Below are positions 27,333-35,083 of a stretch of DNA of 60,812 nucleotides, one piece after another. Position numbers and translations under genes: made by a program. Origin of the DNA: a virus; the IMG/VR virus record IMGVR_UViG_3300019752_000008, positions 1 to 60,812 of that record. The stretch is one strand, 5' to 3'. The notes under the pieces were generated by a model that was not told the origin of the DNA, did no database searches, and saw only the letters and a program-made list of their open reading frames with translations. Numbering within the stretch: position 1 is the first letter of the stretch; each line of letters opens with the position of its first letter.

Positions 27333-27393
27333 TAAATAAACCTTAGTAGATGTAGCACGAAAATTTGATAGTAAGACTATCGACCAATTTTTT
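27333..27393 (+). terminator. Two hairpins plus ACCAATTTTTT leader
   Basis: CATCTACTAA/TTAGTAGATG (10 bp perfect) is followed by GATAGT-AAG-ACTATC and then GACCAATTTTTTT. The second is terminator-like. The same ACCAATTTTT tail follows unrelated hairpins near 28109, 31388 and 31411. Confidence 0.6.
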
Positions 27394-27406
27394 TAAAGGA
27401 AAAACT

Positions 27407-27589
27407 ATGAATTTAGGTAAATATTTTTTAAACAATGCGATTGAAAACAACAAGAAGGTTAGGGAAGGTAAAATCTCCAATAATCTATCCAAAGATGAAC
27501 TTAAAGCCTATAATACTGGTGAAATACCTAACAGTCCAAACTACAAAAAAAGAGGTAAGATAGAAAGTCTTAAAGAAAGAACACAATAG
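27407..27589 (+). CDS. Small basic protein, 60 aa
   Basis: The start is the ATG at 27407 behind AAAGGA; a longer frame from 27365 would begin inside the terminator-like hairpin. Asn- and Lys-rich. Unknown. Confidence 0.6.
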   Translation: MNLGKYFLNNAIENNKKVREGKISNNLSKDELKAYNTGEIPNSPNYKKRGKIESLKERTQ

Positions 27590-27653
27590 AAGGGAATATT
27601 ATGCAAAAGTTACTACTAGAATTAGCAACAATTTTTTAAAAAAAGGATAAGTT

Positions 27654-27899
27654 ATGTGTATGATTACAGACAATAGTGACATGAAAAAGATAAAGAATAC
27701 TAAGCATTTAGAGATAGTTCAACACAATCGTATCTTAGGAGTGTTTTATGATGTTTCCTACGGGTTATATTATGTTTCTAAGCTTGATATGCACTTGAAC
27801 CCTTTAAGGCTATATGATGGCTCTAAAGAGCAGATTGATAAGTTCTGGAAATTATATATAACTAAGTGTAAATTAGATTGGAGTTTACTAGATGACTAA
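27654..27899 (+). CDS. Hypothetical early protein, 81 aa
   Basis: AAAAGGAT ribosome site. Aromatic and basic, with a C-terminal W-rich end. It overlaps the next gene by 8 nt. Unknown. Confidence 0.55.
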   Translation: MCMITDNSDMKKIKNTKHLEIVQHNRILGVFYDVSYGLYYVSKLDMHLNPLRLYDGSKEQIDKFWKLYITKCKLDWSLLDD

Positions 27900-28062
27900 A
27901 TTTACAAAGCCCGAAAAAAGAACAGGATTAAAAGTTGTTAAGAAAAGTTGTGTTGAAAGCTTAAACACTGATACACAAAAATTGAGACATAAAAAAAGAG
28001 TTAATTGTTGGGATGCGATAGTAGATCGTGCCTTAAGTTTTGAAAATGATAAAGAAGGATAA
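27892..28062 (+). CDS. Small basic protein, 56 aa
   Basis: The ATG at 27892 overlaps the end of the preceding gene, with GGAG nine bases upstream. Two Cys, many Lys and Arg, and an AIVDRALSFE helix at the end. Unknown. Confidence 0.55.
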   Translation: MTKFTKPEKRTGLKVVKKSCVESLNTDTQKLRHKKRVNCWDAIVDRALSFENDKEG

Positions 28063-28081
28063 AAAACGTAGATGATACGCA

Positions 28082-28120
28082 AATGGTGATAAAGTTCTAG
28101 CATGGGCTTCACCAATTTTT
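28082..28120 (+). terminator. Hairpin with CACCAATTTTTT tail
   Basis: AAATGGTGA pairs with TCACCAATTT (one bulge), enclosing AGC/GCT, followed by a T-run. A good intrinsic terminator and one member of the repeated CACCAATTTTT group. Confidence 0.6.
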
Positions 28121-28145
28121 TAAAAACAAACAAAGGATAAATAAA

Positions 28146-28427
28146 ATGGATAGCAATTACAAACATGTAAATTTTCTAAGAAAATATAATTTTACTGAAA
28201 ATCAAAGGACATTAAAGATAGCAAGAGAGCTGAGTAATAAAGAGGAACTTACACTATACAATTTTATATATAGCACTTTGAAACAGGAGCAGATAAGTGA
28301 AATGAGCAATACTAATTCGCTTTATTTAACAAGACTAAAAAAAAGAAATGCTTTTATATTTGAGTCCATCAAAGAGAAATGTGTGAGATTAATAATTAAA
28401 GATTTAGAAGGAGTAAATCATGAATAA
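28146..28427 (+). CDS. Hypothetical helical protein, 93 aa
   Basis: AAAGGAT ribosome site. A basic helical protein that overlaps the ligase-like gene by 8 nt, so the two are probably translated together. Unknown. Confidence 0.55.
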   Translation: MDSNYKHVNFLRKYNFTENQRTLKIARELSNKEELTLYNFIYSTLKQEQISEMSNTNSLYLTRLKKRNAFIFESIKEKCVRLIIKDLEGVNHE

Positions 28428-29205
28428 ATTTATAAAACAATGCAAGGCTACAGATGCAGATAAGTTAAGTATTAGTGGCAATACTATGGTTTTAGTTAGC
28501 AAAAAGTATTATGGTGTATATATTCAGATACACAAAACTGGGAAAAATGTAACCTTTTATACTTCAGGCGGTAAAGAATTTACATGCAAACTAGGGGTTA
28601 ATTTTCAAGAGCTGCCTTTTGATTTCAAGATAGAAACAGAATATATCATTAATGAAGGTAAGTTTAATATTTTAGAGCTTGCACAAGCAGATAATGAGAT
28701 CAAAAAGGTTGTAAAAGATAATTCTTTTAATCTTACTGGAAAATTTATGATATTTGATAGTATTGAGTTTGAGCAAAATGCAAGACATAGACTTGATGAT
28801 CTTCAATGTTTTCATTTTGGAGATCGCGATATTTTCCAAGTGGTAGAAAATATTTACGTGCCTTATTCTTTTTGCAAAGAGGAACTTATTAGAGTTCAAG
28901 GAGAAGGATATGAGGGCTTAGTTGCGAAAAAACCTAGCCATATGCACATAGAGGGTAAAAAATCTACTGATTCGTTTAAAATTAAACCTTACTATTCTGT
29001 AGATATACCAATCACAAGTGTTGTTAAAAAAATGCTTTGGTGCACTGATAAAGAAGGTAGAATTGCCAAAGTTTCAGTAGGAAAAGATGTATTGGAATTT
29101 GCCAAAGTTGGTGATATTGTAGAGGTAAAATATGAACAGATACACAAAACTTATGTCCAAGCTGTTTATATTCGGCATAGATTTGATAAAATGGAGGTAA
29201 ATTGA
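28420..29205 (+). CDS. ATP-dependent DNA ligase-like nucleotidyltransferase
   Basis: A 261-residue protein. Candidate motif I is at K29-Y30-Y31-G32 (family pattern KxDG), motif IV at residues 162-170 (EGYEGLVAK), motif V at 187-189 (KIK), and an OB-like C-terminal end (VGDIVEVKY then a strand). Minimal phage and viral ligases are of similar size. It would seal nicks during replication or repair. The Asp of motif I is replaced by Tyr, so activity is uncertain. An RNA ligase is the alternative. Confidence 0.75.
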   Translation: MNKFIKQCKATDADKLSISGNTMVLVSKKYYGVYIQIHKTGKNVTFYTSGGKEFTCKLGVNFQELPFDFKIETEYIINEGKFNILELAQADNEIKKVVKDNSFNLTGKFMIFDSIEFEQNARHRLDDLQCFHFGDRDIFQVVENIYVPYSFCKEELIRVQGEGYEGLVAKKPSHMHIEGKKSTDSFKIKPYYSVDIPITSVVKKMLWCTDKEGRIAKVSVGKDVLEFAKVGDIVEVKYEQIHKTYVQAVYIRHRFDKMEVN

Positions 29206-29206
29206 T

Positions 29207-29263
29207 ATGTTAAGCATTGGTGCAACAATATTGTTAGTTGGTTTAGTTATGGGCATTATTTAA
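29207..29263 (+). CDS. 18-residue membrane peptide
   Basis: ATG at 29207, TAA at 29261, with a strong GGAGGT ribosome site. Almost the entire peptide is a hydrophobic helix. The ribosome site is the main argument that it is real. Confidence 0.45.
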   Translation: MLSIGATILLVGLVMGII

Positions 29264-29274
29264 AAGGATATGCT

Positions 29275-29493
29275 GTGAAAATATTAAAAAATGTAGGTTT
29301 GCTGATGGTATATATCCCGTTTAATTATGCGGACGAGATACAGGCTATAAAAAATGAAATTATAGAAGAAGTTACATCTATGCAAAATTCTATTTATAGG
29401 CAAACAAAACAGATTGAAAAATCTCAAGCTATGATTAGTGAGTATAGATTAAAAATTGATGAACTAGAAGACAAATTAAAGGATAAAAAATGA
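29275..29493 (+). CDS. Coiled-coil protein with short hydrophobic N-terminus, 72 aa
   Basis: GTG start behind AAAAGGAT. Residues 1-18 are hydrophobic and could be a short signal or anchor ending near YA-DE; the rest is coiled coil. A spanin-like layout, but it lies in the early operon, so the role is open. Confidence 0.5.
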   Translation: MKILKNVGLLMVYIPFNYADEIQAIKNEIIEEVTSMQNSIYRQTKQIEKSQAMISEYRLKIDELEDKLKDKK

Positions 29494-30590
29494 TATGTAA
29501 AAACTGTAAAAAACAAAATAGTTGCAACATAAAAGACAATGTAGTTGCAAGAGGGTTGCCAATATTTAGCTGTAGTGAAAAAGTTATAGTAGATAGTGCC
29601 ACATCTTCTTCTAGTAGGTTTAAACCTAATGTTAAGTTTGCTATACCTACTGATGCAGACATAAATAAGTTAGTTAAAATTTTAGGGAAAAATGTATTAT
29701 GGTTTGGGTTTTGGTATACTTCTGTTAAAGGTGATAGTTTACATAAAGTAGATGGTGGTAGAGTTTTTGACTTTAACGCTTTTGAAAAACTACAAATTCC
29801 AGAAGTATCTATATATGAAGCTATACCAGAATTAGTTCCTAAAGAGATGAGGTATGATAAAGAAACTGATAGTTTGGTTCAAGATATACCTGATGATGCT
29901 GAAAGTTCTGTTGGATGGGTAGAAAGAAATGTTATTCCATTCTTACCGTCTCTTCCTTCTTATAACAAAAACCTTAAAAAGTACAAAAAAGCTTTTATTG
30001 ATTCTTTAAAAGATGAAATTTATTGTAAAGGTATTTCAAATACAGAAATACATGATACTAGTGTATTAGATATCTTTGAAGACAAAAAGCATAATGGATT
30101 TTACTATTTTAATAAAGATGGCGTAAAAACTTATATTGCTAGAAAGTATTTTACTAAAGTTTTGGACAACAAAAATAAGTTGCAAAAAGATTTTGATGAC
30201 ATTCATGGGCTTGATACTCTTTCTTATTTGATGAGTTCTTCAACTGGTAAAACAAACTCTCTTTCTCTTGATATGTTAAGACTTGTATCTGATTTAACAG
30301 AAGAGCCACATACTACTGACTCTAGCAATGTTTTAGAAAAGTTTTGCACTGGTTATTTTGATGATTTTGAAAAGGACACGATCACTTTTTCTAACACTGC
30401 GTTTAGTATCGATGTTTTAACTTCACAAATAGTTGATGTTGTTGTTTCAAAAGATGCTTATACTATCAATGAAATAAATAATGATATCCTAATTGCAGGA
30501 AAGTTATCAGACGAAAATGTGTTGGCTTTACACAAGGCAAATATTAGTATTTTCTACACAGATGGAGAAGGATTTATAAACCATGAGTAA
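29490..30590 (+). CDS. Hypothetical protein with N-terminal Cys cluster, 366 aa
   Basis: It starts at the end of the upstream gene (ATGA). Residues 3-28 hold four Cys in a C..C.....C and later C pattern, suggesting a metal site. The body is soluble and Lys/Asp-rich, with a Ser-rich stretch around residue 40 and again near 245. No domain recognised. The next gene starts inside its last codons. Confidence 0.65.
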   Translation: MICKNCKKQNSCNIKDNVVARGLPIFSCSEKVIVDSATSSSSRFKPNVKFAIPTDADINKLVKILGKNVLWFGFWYTSVKGDSLHKVDGGRVFDFNAFEKLQIPEVSIYEAIPELVPKEMRYDKETDSLVQDIPDDAESSVGWVERNVIPFLPSLPSYNKNLKKYKKAFIDSLKDEIYCKGISNTEIHDTSVLDIFEDKKHNGFYYFNKDGVKTYIARKYFTKVLDNKNKLQKDFDDIHGLDTLSYLMSSSTGKTNSLSLDMLRLVSDLTEEPHTTDSSNVLEKFCTGYFDDFEKDTITFSNTAFSIDVLTSQIVDVVVSKDAYTINEINNDILIAGKLSDENVLALHKANISIFYTDGEGFINHE

Positions 30591-30774
30591 TGAAGTAAAA
30601 TATCTTATAGTCCAACCTAATGGGCTAGAAGATTTAGCGATAATAAAAAAGTGCAAAAGTAGAAATGAAGTTATAAGATTTCATTCTAAAAATGCAGATG
30701 CAAAATATCCAGAGCAGGACTTATTTGTAGTTCCTGCTACTAGTTTGGATGATTTTGTTAAGAAAAATATTTAA
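30583..30774 (+). CDS. Hypothetical protein, 63 aa
   Basis: GGAGAAGG precedes the ATG, which overlaps the upstream stop by 8 nt. A small alpha/beta protein (KYLIVQPNG then a helix). Unknown. Confidence 0.55.
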   Translation: MSNEVKYLIVQPNGLEDLAIIKKCKSRNEVIRFHSKNADAKYPEQDLFVVPATSLDDFVKKNI

Positions 30775-30783
30775 GGAGATGTC

Positions 30784-31086
30784 ATGGAGCATATTCAATT
30801 TATATCAAAACTTGACCATAATGTTGCAAACAGTAGTGTTTTTAAATTTAGCTTTAATGTGATTGATTTTCTTATGTTATCTTTTGAAGAAACGGACAAT
30901 CTCGAAACATTAGAATACAATCAAAATGCTTTGAAACTAACTATAAATGAATTTGTAAAAACCTGTAATATTAAAAAATATTCAGTTAAAAATGGTGTTA
31001 TTTATCATAATAAAAAAGCAACACTCTATCAAAGAGGTTATATGACTGGATTCATAACTTCTTTTTTTGCATTCGGTGGAATTTAG
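30784..31086 (+). CDS. Hypothetical protein, 100 aa
   Basis: AAGGAG ribosome site. Mixed hydrophobic and basic residues with a C-terminal FFAFGGI end. Unknown. Confidence 0.55.
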   Translation: MEHIQFISKLDHNVANSSVFKFSFNVIDFLMLSFEETDNLETLEYNQNALKLTINEFVKTCNIKKYSVKNGVIYHNKKATLYQRGYMTGFITSFFAFGGI

Positions 31087-31087
31087 A

Positions 31088-31348
31088 ATGAACTACTTGG
31101 ATATTAAAACTAGAGTTTTAGAATGCATGAAAGACAATACAGGTTATAGACCAAGCGATATTGGTTATTTCGTGTTTGGTGTTTGGAAAAACGAAAGTCT
31201 AGGTATTCCATACAGTCCTCAGGCTCATGCACTAATGATTGGAAAATACTTAAAAAAGATGAAAGATGAAAAATTATTGATTCAAACACTTGATTATTCA
31301 GAAACAGGCAGACCATTTAGGTGGTTTAAATTAATAAAAAAGCTATAG
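31088..31348 (+). CDS. Winged-helix-like DNA-binding protein, 86 aa
   Basis: The start is the ATG at 31088 behind GGTGG. The pattern of a helical first half, then ALMIGKYLKKMKDEKL and a TGRPFRW wing, resembles a small winged helix-turn-helix of the type seen in phage replication or regulation proteins. Inference from pattern only. Confidence 0.55.
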   Translation: MNYLDIKTRVLECMKDNTGYRPSDIGYFVFGVWKNESLGIPYSPQAHALMIGKYLKKMKDEKLLIQTLDYSETGRPFRWFKLIKKL

Positions 31349-31359
31349 CCTTTAGATGA

Positions 31360-31429
31360 TGTGGCAAAATCCATAGTAGCCACGTCCACCAATTTTTTGC
31401 AAAGCCATAGTAGGCTTTGCCACCAATTT
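31360..31429 (+). terminator. Two tandem hairpins with CACCAATTTTT tails
   Basis: GTGGC/GCCAC and GCAAAGCC/GGCTTTGC hairpins each have a CATAGTA-containing loop and end in CCACCAATTTTT. They look like duplicated intrinsic terminators. Confidence 0.65.
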
Positions 31430-31455
31430 TTACAAAACAAATAAAGGAGAATGCT

Positions 31456-31623
31456 ATGACTTATGTTTTGCCACCCACTCTAAGAAATGACTTTTTTGAT
31501 TTAAATACTATGTTTAAAACGCACGGATTTAAACCTCAAAAAAATAAAAGAAAGACTAAAAAGATACTTAAGAAAATTAAATATCTAGCTATAGATACGA
31601 CTGTACATACAAAAACAATTTAG
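31456..31623 (+). CDS. Small basic protein, 55 aa, last early gene
   Basis: The start is the ATG at 31456 behind AAAGGAG; it follows two terminator-like hairpins. The C-terminal half is very Lys-rich. Unknown. Confidence 0.5.
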   Translation: MTYVLPPTLRNDFFDLNTMFKTHGFKPQKNKRKTKKILKKIKYLAIDTTVHTKTI

Positions 31624-31653
31624 GATTTAATTGCTCTTTTTTTTATGCACTAT

Positions 31654-31686
31654 TAAGTATATTTGAAAGTTTTTAATGTTATCATC
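31654..31686 (+). promoter_or_regulatory. Candidate promoter for the small RNA
   Basis: A T-rich stretch and an extended -10 (TGTTATCAT, 31678-31686 region) precede GGGGCTG by one or two bases. No consensus -35. Typical of T-rich promoters but weak evidence alone. Confidence 0.4.
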
Positions 31687-31783
31687 GGGGCTGAAAAATG
31701 CTTCGGCAAGTCGCAAGACAAATTTCTGGGTTGGTCTTTCTGATAGACTATTTTAGCTACTCTTAACGGAGTAGCTTTTTTTA
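31687..31783 (+). ncRNA. Candidate structured small RNA, about 97 nt
   Basis: No ORF fits this unusually structured and GC-richer stretch. It contains TGC-TTCG-GCA (UUCG tetraloop), directly followed by GTC-GCAA-GAC (GNRA tetraloop), then TGGTCT/AGACTA (6 bp with one G-U), and ends in a strong terminator. The segment is flanked by a 17-bp direct repeat (31638-31654 and 31776-31793). It sits between two converging operons. No known RNA family recognised. Confidence 0.55.
31755..31783 (+). terminator. Intrinsic terminator AGCTACTC/GAGTAGCT plus T-run
   Basis: AGCTACT pairs with AGTAGCT around a short loop, followed by seven T. It ends the candidate small RNA. Confidence 0.8.
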
Positions 31784-32098
31784 TGCACTATTTAAAATCA
31801 AATATACTATGGAGATACTCACCACAATATATAGTATTGGATACCCTACTTTTAAGAACTTTCCTAAGATGCTATGTTCGTAGTATCTGTGGCAAAAACT
31901 GCATAGAGTTATTAAATCTTTCAGTTTCTCCTTGTAATAGCCCCTATACTTTCCATGATGCATATGAAGATTCTTTTTTGACCCACAAGAGGTGCAAGTG
32001 TAGTTATCTCTTTTCAGGACTGCTTCTCGTAGTTTTAGCCAGTATGGTTCTTTTAGGTATTTTTGATAGGAGAGTTTGGCATGGTTTTTATTTTTCAC
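31781..32098 (-). CDS. HNH endonuclease-like protein with C-terminal membrane helix
   Basis: A 105-residue protein. The HNH zinc-type core has CTSCG at about residues 35-39, HMHH near 45-48 and CSFCH near 66-70. Residues 83-105 are a hydrophobic helix (ILYIVVSISIVYLIL), unusual for an HNH nuclease. It is the last gene of the minus-strand early operon, overlapping the upstream gene by one base. A membrane-held nuclease in superinfection exclusion is possible but speculative. Confidence 0.75.
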   Translation of the reverse strand: MKNKNHAKLSYQKYLKEPYWLKLREAVLKRDNYTCTSCGSKKNLHMHHGKYRGYYKEKLKDLITLCSFCHRYYEHSILGKFLKVGYPILYIVVSISIVYLILNSA

Positions 32099-32370
32099 TA
32101 CACTACTTCTTTGTTCACTTTTTTATTCAAAACTATCATTTGATTTATAAACTCTTTTTTTGCATATTCTTCATATGTTATTTTTCTTCCAAATATTATA
32201 TCTATAAAGCTCCATTCATTTTCGTATATACGGAAAAATAACAACCATCTATCTATTTTATTATCTTTAAACTCTATCTGGTATTTATTACGTTCTCCAT
32301 CAATTTTTACTAGTCTATATTTCTCTTTGTATTGCTCTTTAAATTGTTCGTATTCTTCATGTATTGTCAT
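32098..32370 (-). CDS. Hypothetical protein, 90 aa
   Basis: It ends at the HNH gene start. Rich in Lys, Glu and Tyr, with a WLLFFRIYENEW hydrophobic stretch. Unknown. Confidence 0.55.
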   Translation of the reverse strand: MTIHEEYEQFKEQYKEKYRLVKIDGERNKYQIEFKDNKIDRWLLFFRIYENEWSFIDIIFGRKITYEEYAKKEFINQMIVLNKKVNKEVV

Positions 32371-32373
32371 CTC

Positions 32374-32598
32374 TTATCCTTCTATTGGATTATTTTTTAT
32401 CCACTCGTAAGCCATGTTTACATTCTTTTTCTTAGATACAGCTCTTCCAAATGTTTTTACAGGTTTTGCATTTTCATTATCTTTCATAATATCTTCTATT
32501 GTGTAAATTTCTGCAAATCCCCATCCTGATACTGCCATTCCGCTTGCTATTATATATCCTAAGTCGTATGCCTTTTGCTCTATCTTTTTTATTTTCAT
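32374..32598 (-). CDS. Hypothetical protein, 74 aa
   Basis: The start overlaps the upstream stop (ATGA). The middle is Gly/Ala-rich and the C-terminus basic. Unknown. Confidence 0.55.
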   Translation of the reverse strand: MKIKKIEQKAYDLGYIIASGMAVSGWGFAEIYTIEDIMKDNENAKPVKTFGRAVSKKKNVNMAYEWIKNNPIEG

Positions 32599-32732
32599 CT
32601 TTTATTCTCCAATTTATACCAAGGGTACTTTTTATTAAATTCGTATATCAAAACTAGATGCTTATATGCTCTATCTTTGAATGATTTTGCTACTGCATCT
32701 CTTCTTGTATCGTCTTGTGATTTATTTGACAT
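32595..32732 (-). CDS. Small basic protein, 45 aa
   Basis: AAAGGAT ribosome site, ATG at 32732, and the TGA overlaps the next ATG. A charged helix ending in YPWYKLE. Unknown. Confidence 0.55.
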   Translation of the reverse strand: MSNKSQDDTRRDAVAKSFKDRAYKHLVLIYEFNKKYPWYKLENKR

Positions 32733-32739
32733 TCTTTTT

Positions 32740-32823
32740 TATCCTTTATATATTATTATTATCCCTACACATACAGATAGTATGTATAGAGTTGCTATTG
32801 TTAGTTTTTGTGCGTTAGTTATA
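32740..32823 (-). CDS. Possible 27-residue membrane peptide
   Basis: The frame is open and mostly hydrophobic, but the only start is a non-standard ATT after the upstream TAA. Listed because it fills an otherwise empty gap in a tightly packed operon. Confidence 0.25.
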
Positions 32824-33139
32824 ATTTAGAAGCACTCACTAATTTTTCATATCCTTGCTCCCATGCAGGACAATCATTATCCTCGTATTCTTTTAACCAG
32901 TGAGGCACTACTACATCATTACTACATATATGTTGGTCATCTATTCTTTCGTAAACACATGAATAGCAACTTTGATTATTTTTTATTACTGTAGTTGTAT
33001 TCAATATGTCATATTTCTTAAATTGTTCGAATAAATATTGCGATAAAAATCTATATTTAAATAGCATCTTTAATATTTTTACTGTATCGTTTTTATACAT
33101 AGCACTTATAAACTGTCTTTTTAACTTACTATTCATCAT
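32819..33139 (-). CDS. Hypothetical Cys-containing protein, 106 aa
   Basis: The start overlaps the upstream stop (ATGA). An N-terminal basic helix, then SCYSC and a later CSN and CPAW, possible metal ligands. Unknown. Confidence 0.55.
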   Translation of the reverse strand: MMNSKLKRQFISAMYKNDTVKILKMLFKYRFLSQYLFEQFKKYDILNTTTVIKNNQSCYSCVYERIDDQHICSNDVVVPHWLKEYEDNDCPAWEQGYEKLVSASKL

Positions 33140-33825
33140 CTTCTCCTTGTTATTATATTTGTTGGCTCTAGTGTGCCACTGTACGGCTCTATTTTATTAT
33201 CAAACGGCTTTATATGGCTAGTGACTTTTCCTTTTTTAAGGTGTGCTTGTATCATCTTTTCACTGTCTGACAACTCTTTGCTTTTTGCTTCTCTTGCTTT
33301 TTGTTCTTTTGCCATCTTCTCTATTTTTTCTATAGTCGTCAGTTTTCTTTCAGGCTTTTTTTCTTCAAAAAGTTTTGGCTCTTCTTTTATCACTTCTACT
33401 TTTTTAGGCTTCTTTGGTGGTGTTTTTTTAGGGGCTTGTTTTTTAACTTCCTTTTTTGATGTAGCTTTTTTTGGCTTTGGCTTTACGTAAGTTTTTTCTT
33501 TTATTTTTCTATTTCTTTCTCTATTATATTCTAGTGTACAGGGATAGCAAGTGTATGTTTTTCCTAATTTTTCTGTACCATCTTTTGTTTTGTATTTTTT
33601 ATAATGCGTGTTTTCTTCTGTGAGTGGCTTTTCGCATTTGTTGCAAATATTTTCCTTTTCTTTTGTTTGCCGAAAACTTAATTGGTATTTATTGTAGCAA
33701 GGTCTGCACTTATTTCTTAATTTTTCAATATCATTTTTTACTGATACTATTGACTTGTTTTCTTCCGTTATTGGATTTGGACAGTCTTTACAGATGTCTC
33801 CGATTTCTATTTTCTTTTTAGTCAT
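33136..33825 (-). CDS. Double zinc-ribbon protein with Lys/Pro-rich linker, 229 aa
   Basis: Two CxxC...CxxC modules: C12/C15 with C40/C43, and C61/C64 with C92/C95. A Lys/Pro-rich linker (residues 110-150) of histone-tail character follows, then a helical end. This suggests nucleic-acid binding, perhaps on host or phage DNA. The start overlaps the upstream gene by one base. Confidence 0.65.
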   Translation of the reverse strand: MTKKKIEIGDICKDCPNPITEENKSIVSVKNDIEKLRNKCRPCYNKYQLSFRQTKEKENICNKCEKPLTEENTHYKKYKTKDGTEKLGKTYTCYPCTLEYNRERNRKIKEKTYVKPKPKKATSKKEVKKQAPKKTPPKKPKKVEVIKEEPKLFEEKKPERKLTTIEKIEKMAKEQKAREAKSKELSDSEKMIQAHLKKGKVTSHIKPFDNKIEPYSGTLEPTNIITRRR

Positions 33826-34082
33826 TAAGTAGTCCTTTTTATATTTTCTATTTTTCCATGATCCACGACAATATGCTCACTTTTCACAAAAATGCTCATC
33901 ATGTACCACCCGCTATCAATAGCAATAAATGGTCTTGCGTAAAATATTTTAAATCCTATTTTTATAAACTTTGGAGCTAACATAAAAGATGTATCTCTAG
34001 AAATATCTAGTTTATATTTTTTGTTTATTTCTCTCATACAGTATGACCAATAGTTGTCTTTATATAAATCAATCTTGCTCAC
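33825..34082 (-). CDS. Hypothetical protein, 85 aa
   Basis: A basic N-terminal part and a hydrophobic centre (FYARPFIAIDSGWYMM). Unknown. It directly follows the KilA-N gene. Confidence 0.55.
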   Translation of the reverse strand: MSKIDLYKDNYWSYCMREINKKYKLDISRDTSFMLAPKFIKIGFKIFYARPFIAIDSGWYMMSIFVKSEHIVVDHGKIENIKRTT

Positions 34083-34083
34083 A

Positions 34084-34821
34084 CTATACTCCTATTTTTT
34101 CTTTTAGTGTTTCGTAGTCTGTAACACCAGCATATTTTATATATCCAAATAAGTCCAGCTCTGTTTCATCAATTTTTTTTAATATTTCTTTCGGGAGAAT
34201 GTCTCTCAGTTCTGCCTCTTTGCTTATATTGTTATCTTTTTTATATTTAGCTCCGCTCATTCCTAGTGCCTTCATATTTATAAGCGTTGATATGTTTTGA
34301 TATGCAAATTTTTTAGCATTATCACTTTCTTGACTTGGAATATAAGTATCTTTTATTGCTTCTGCAAGTGGAATGAAGTGTATTTTAGTGTTGGAACGCT
34401 CTATCTTAAGTTCATTTGAATGAGTGATTAATTTCTCTATAAAGTCATCCATCATTATTTCAAAGTCCATATCAATCCATCTTAAAAAATGTAAAATTAC
34501 TTTTGAATGTATCCATGTTCCAGAGTTGTATTTTCCTCTGACTGTTTTTGTTAGTTTTAAATATGTAGTTTTTCCCATATTTAAAAGCTCTTCTTTTTTC
34601 CGAATATATTCTTTTGTCGATTCTCTTCTCATATACTCATTTATATTTTTGCTATACATTTTTGCTATTTGAGTAGCATTGAAAAATGCACTGTCTGAAT
34701 TTATTGGCTCTTTAAGTAATTGCTTTATATCTATTTCTAGCTCACCTTTTGGTGTTTTCAATGATAAGAATTTGCTACTTAAAGTAACTTTTGAGAAATC
34801 TGTTGTTATAATACTTTCCAT
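34084..34821 (-). CDS. KilA-N domain antirepressor-type protein
   Basis: A 245-residue protein. A KilA-N DNA-binding domain spans about residues 40-125 (FFNATQIAKMYSKNINEYMRR, then GTWIHSKVILHFLRWIDMDF). This family includes phage antirepressors and transcription factors. The start is the ATG at 34821, with AAGGAG seven bases upstream; an in-frame ATG at 34848 would read through the ribosome site. A dyad in the leader can cover that site. Confidence 0.82.
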   Translation of the reverse strand: MESIITTDFSKVTLSSKFLSLKTPKGELEIDIKQLLKEPINSDSAFFNATQIAKMYSKNINEYMRRESTKEYIRKKEELLNMGKTTYLKLTKTVRGKYNSGTWIHSKVILHFLRWIDMDFEIMMDDFIEKLITHSNELKIERSNTKIHFIPLAEAIKDTYIPSQESDNAKKFAYQNISTLINMKALGMSGAKYKKDNNISKEAELRDILPKEILKKIDETELDLFGYIKYAGVTDYETLKEKIGV

Positions 34822-34879
34822 AAGTATCTCCTTTGTATTTTGTTTCAATCTAATTGTACATTAGAGATACTTAAAGTAT
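34822..34879 (-). promoter_or_regulatory. Possible RNA switch covering the KilA-N ribosome site
   Basis: On the minus strand, AAGTATCTC (34872-34864) can pair with GAGATACTT (34830-34822), nine perfect pairs that bury part of AAGGAG. The same AAGTAT can instead pair with ATACTT just upstream (34879-34874), a mutually exclusive hairpin. The upstream dyad might also be a protein operator, since AAGTAT/ATACTT recurs at 49174-49187. Confidence 0.5.
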
Positions 34880-34885
34880 TCTTGC

Positions 34886-35083
34886 TTACAATTCACTCCA
34901 CCCTAAAACATATTTCTCCTCTATATATTCATTCTCAAAATAACACATATTCCACTTTCCTTCATACATATCTATCTGAGGATTTGCATATGCAAATTTA
35001 TTATCTGCACCGCTCCATTGAGCTACTCTTTTGCCTTCTTTTGTTTCTATAACTATTGGTCTGTTTTTTGGTATTTCTTTCAT
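34886..35083 (-). CDS. Hypothetical protein, 65 aa
   Basis: AAGGATAGCAAATG start region. Trp-containing, ending before the KilA-N leader. Unknown. Confidence 0.55.
   Translation of the reverse strand: MKEIPKNRPIVIETKEGKRVAQWSGADNKFAYANPQIDMYEGKWNMCYFENEYIEEKYVLGWSEL

Noticed and set aside
31687-31783. tRNA, tmRNA or a known riboswitch in the small-RNA region
   Set aside because: No cloverleaf, no CCA end, no tmRNA tag frame, and no riboswitch core that I recognise.
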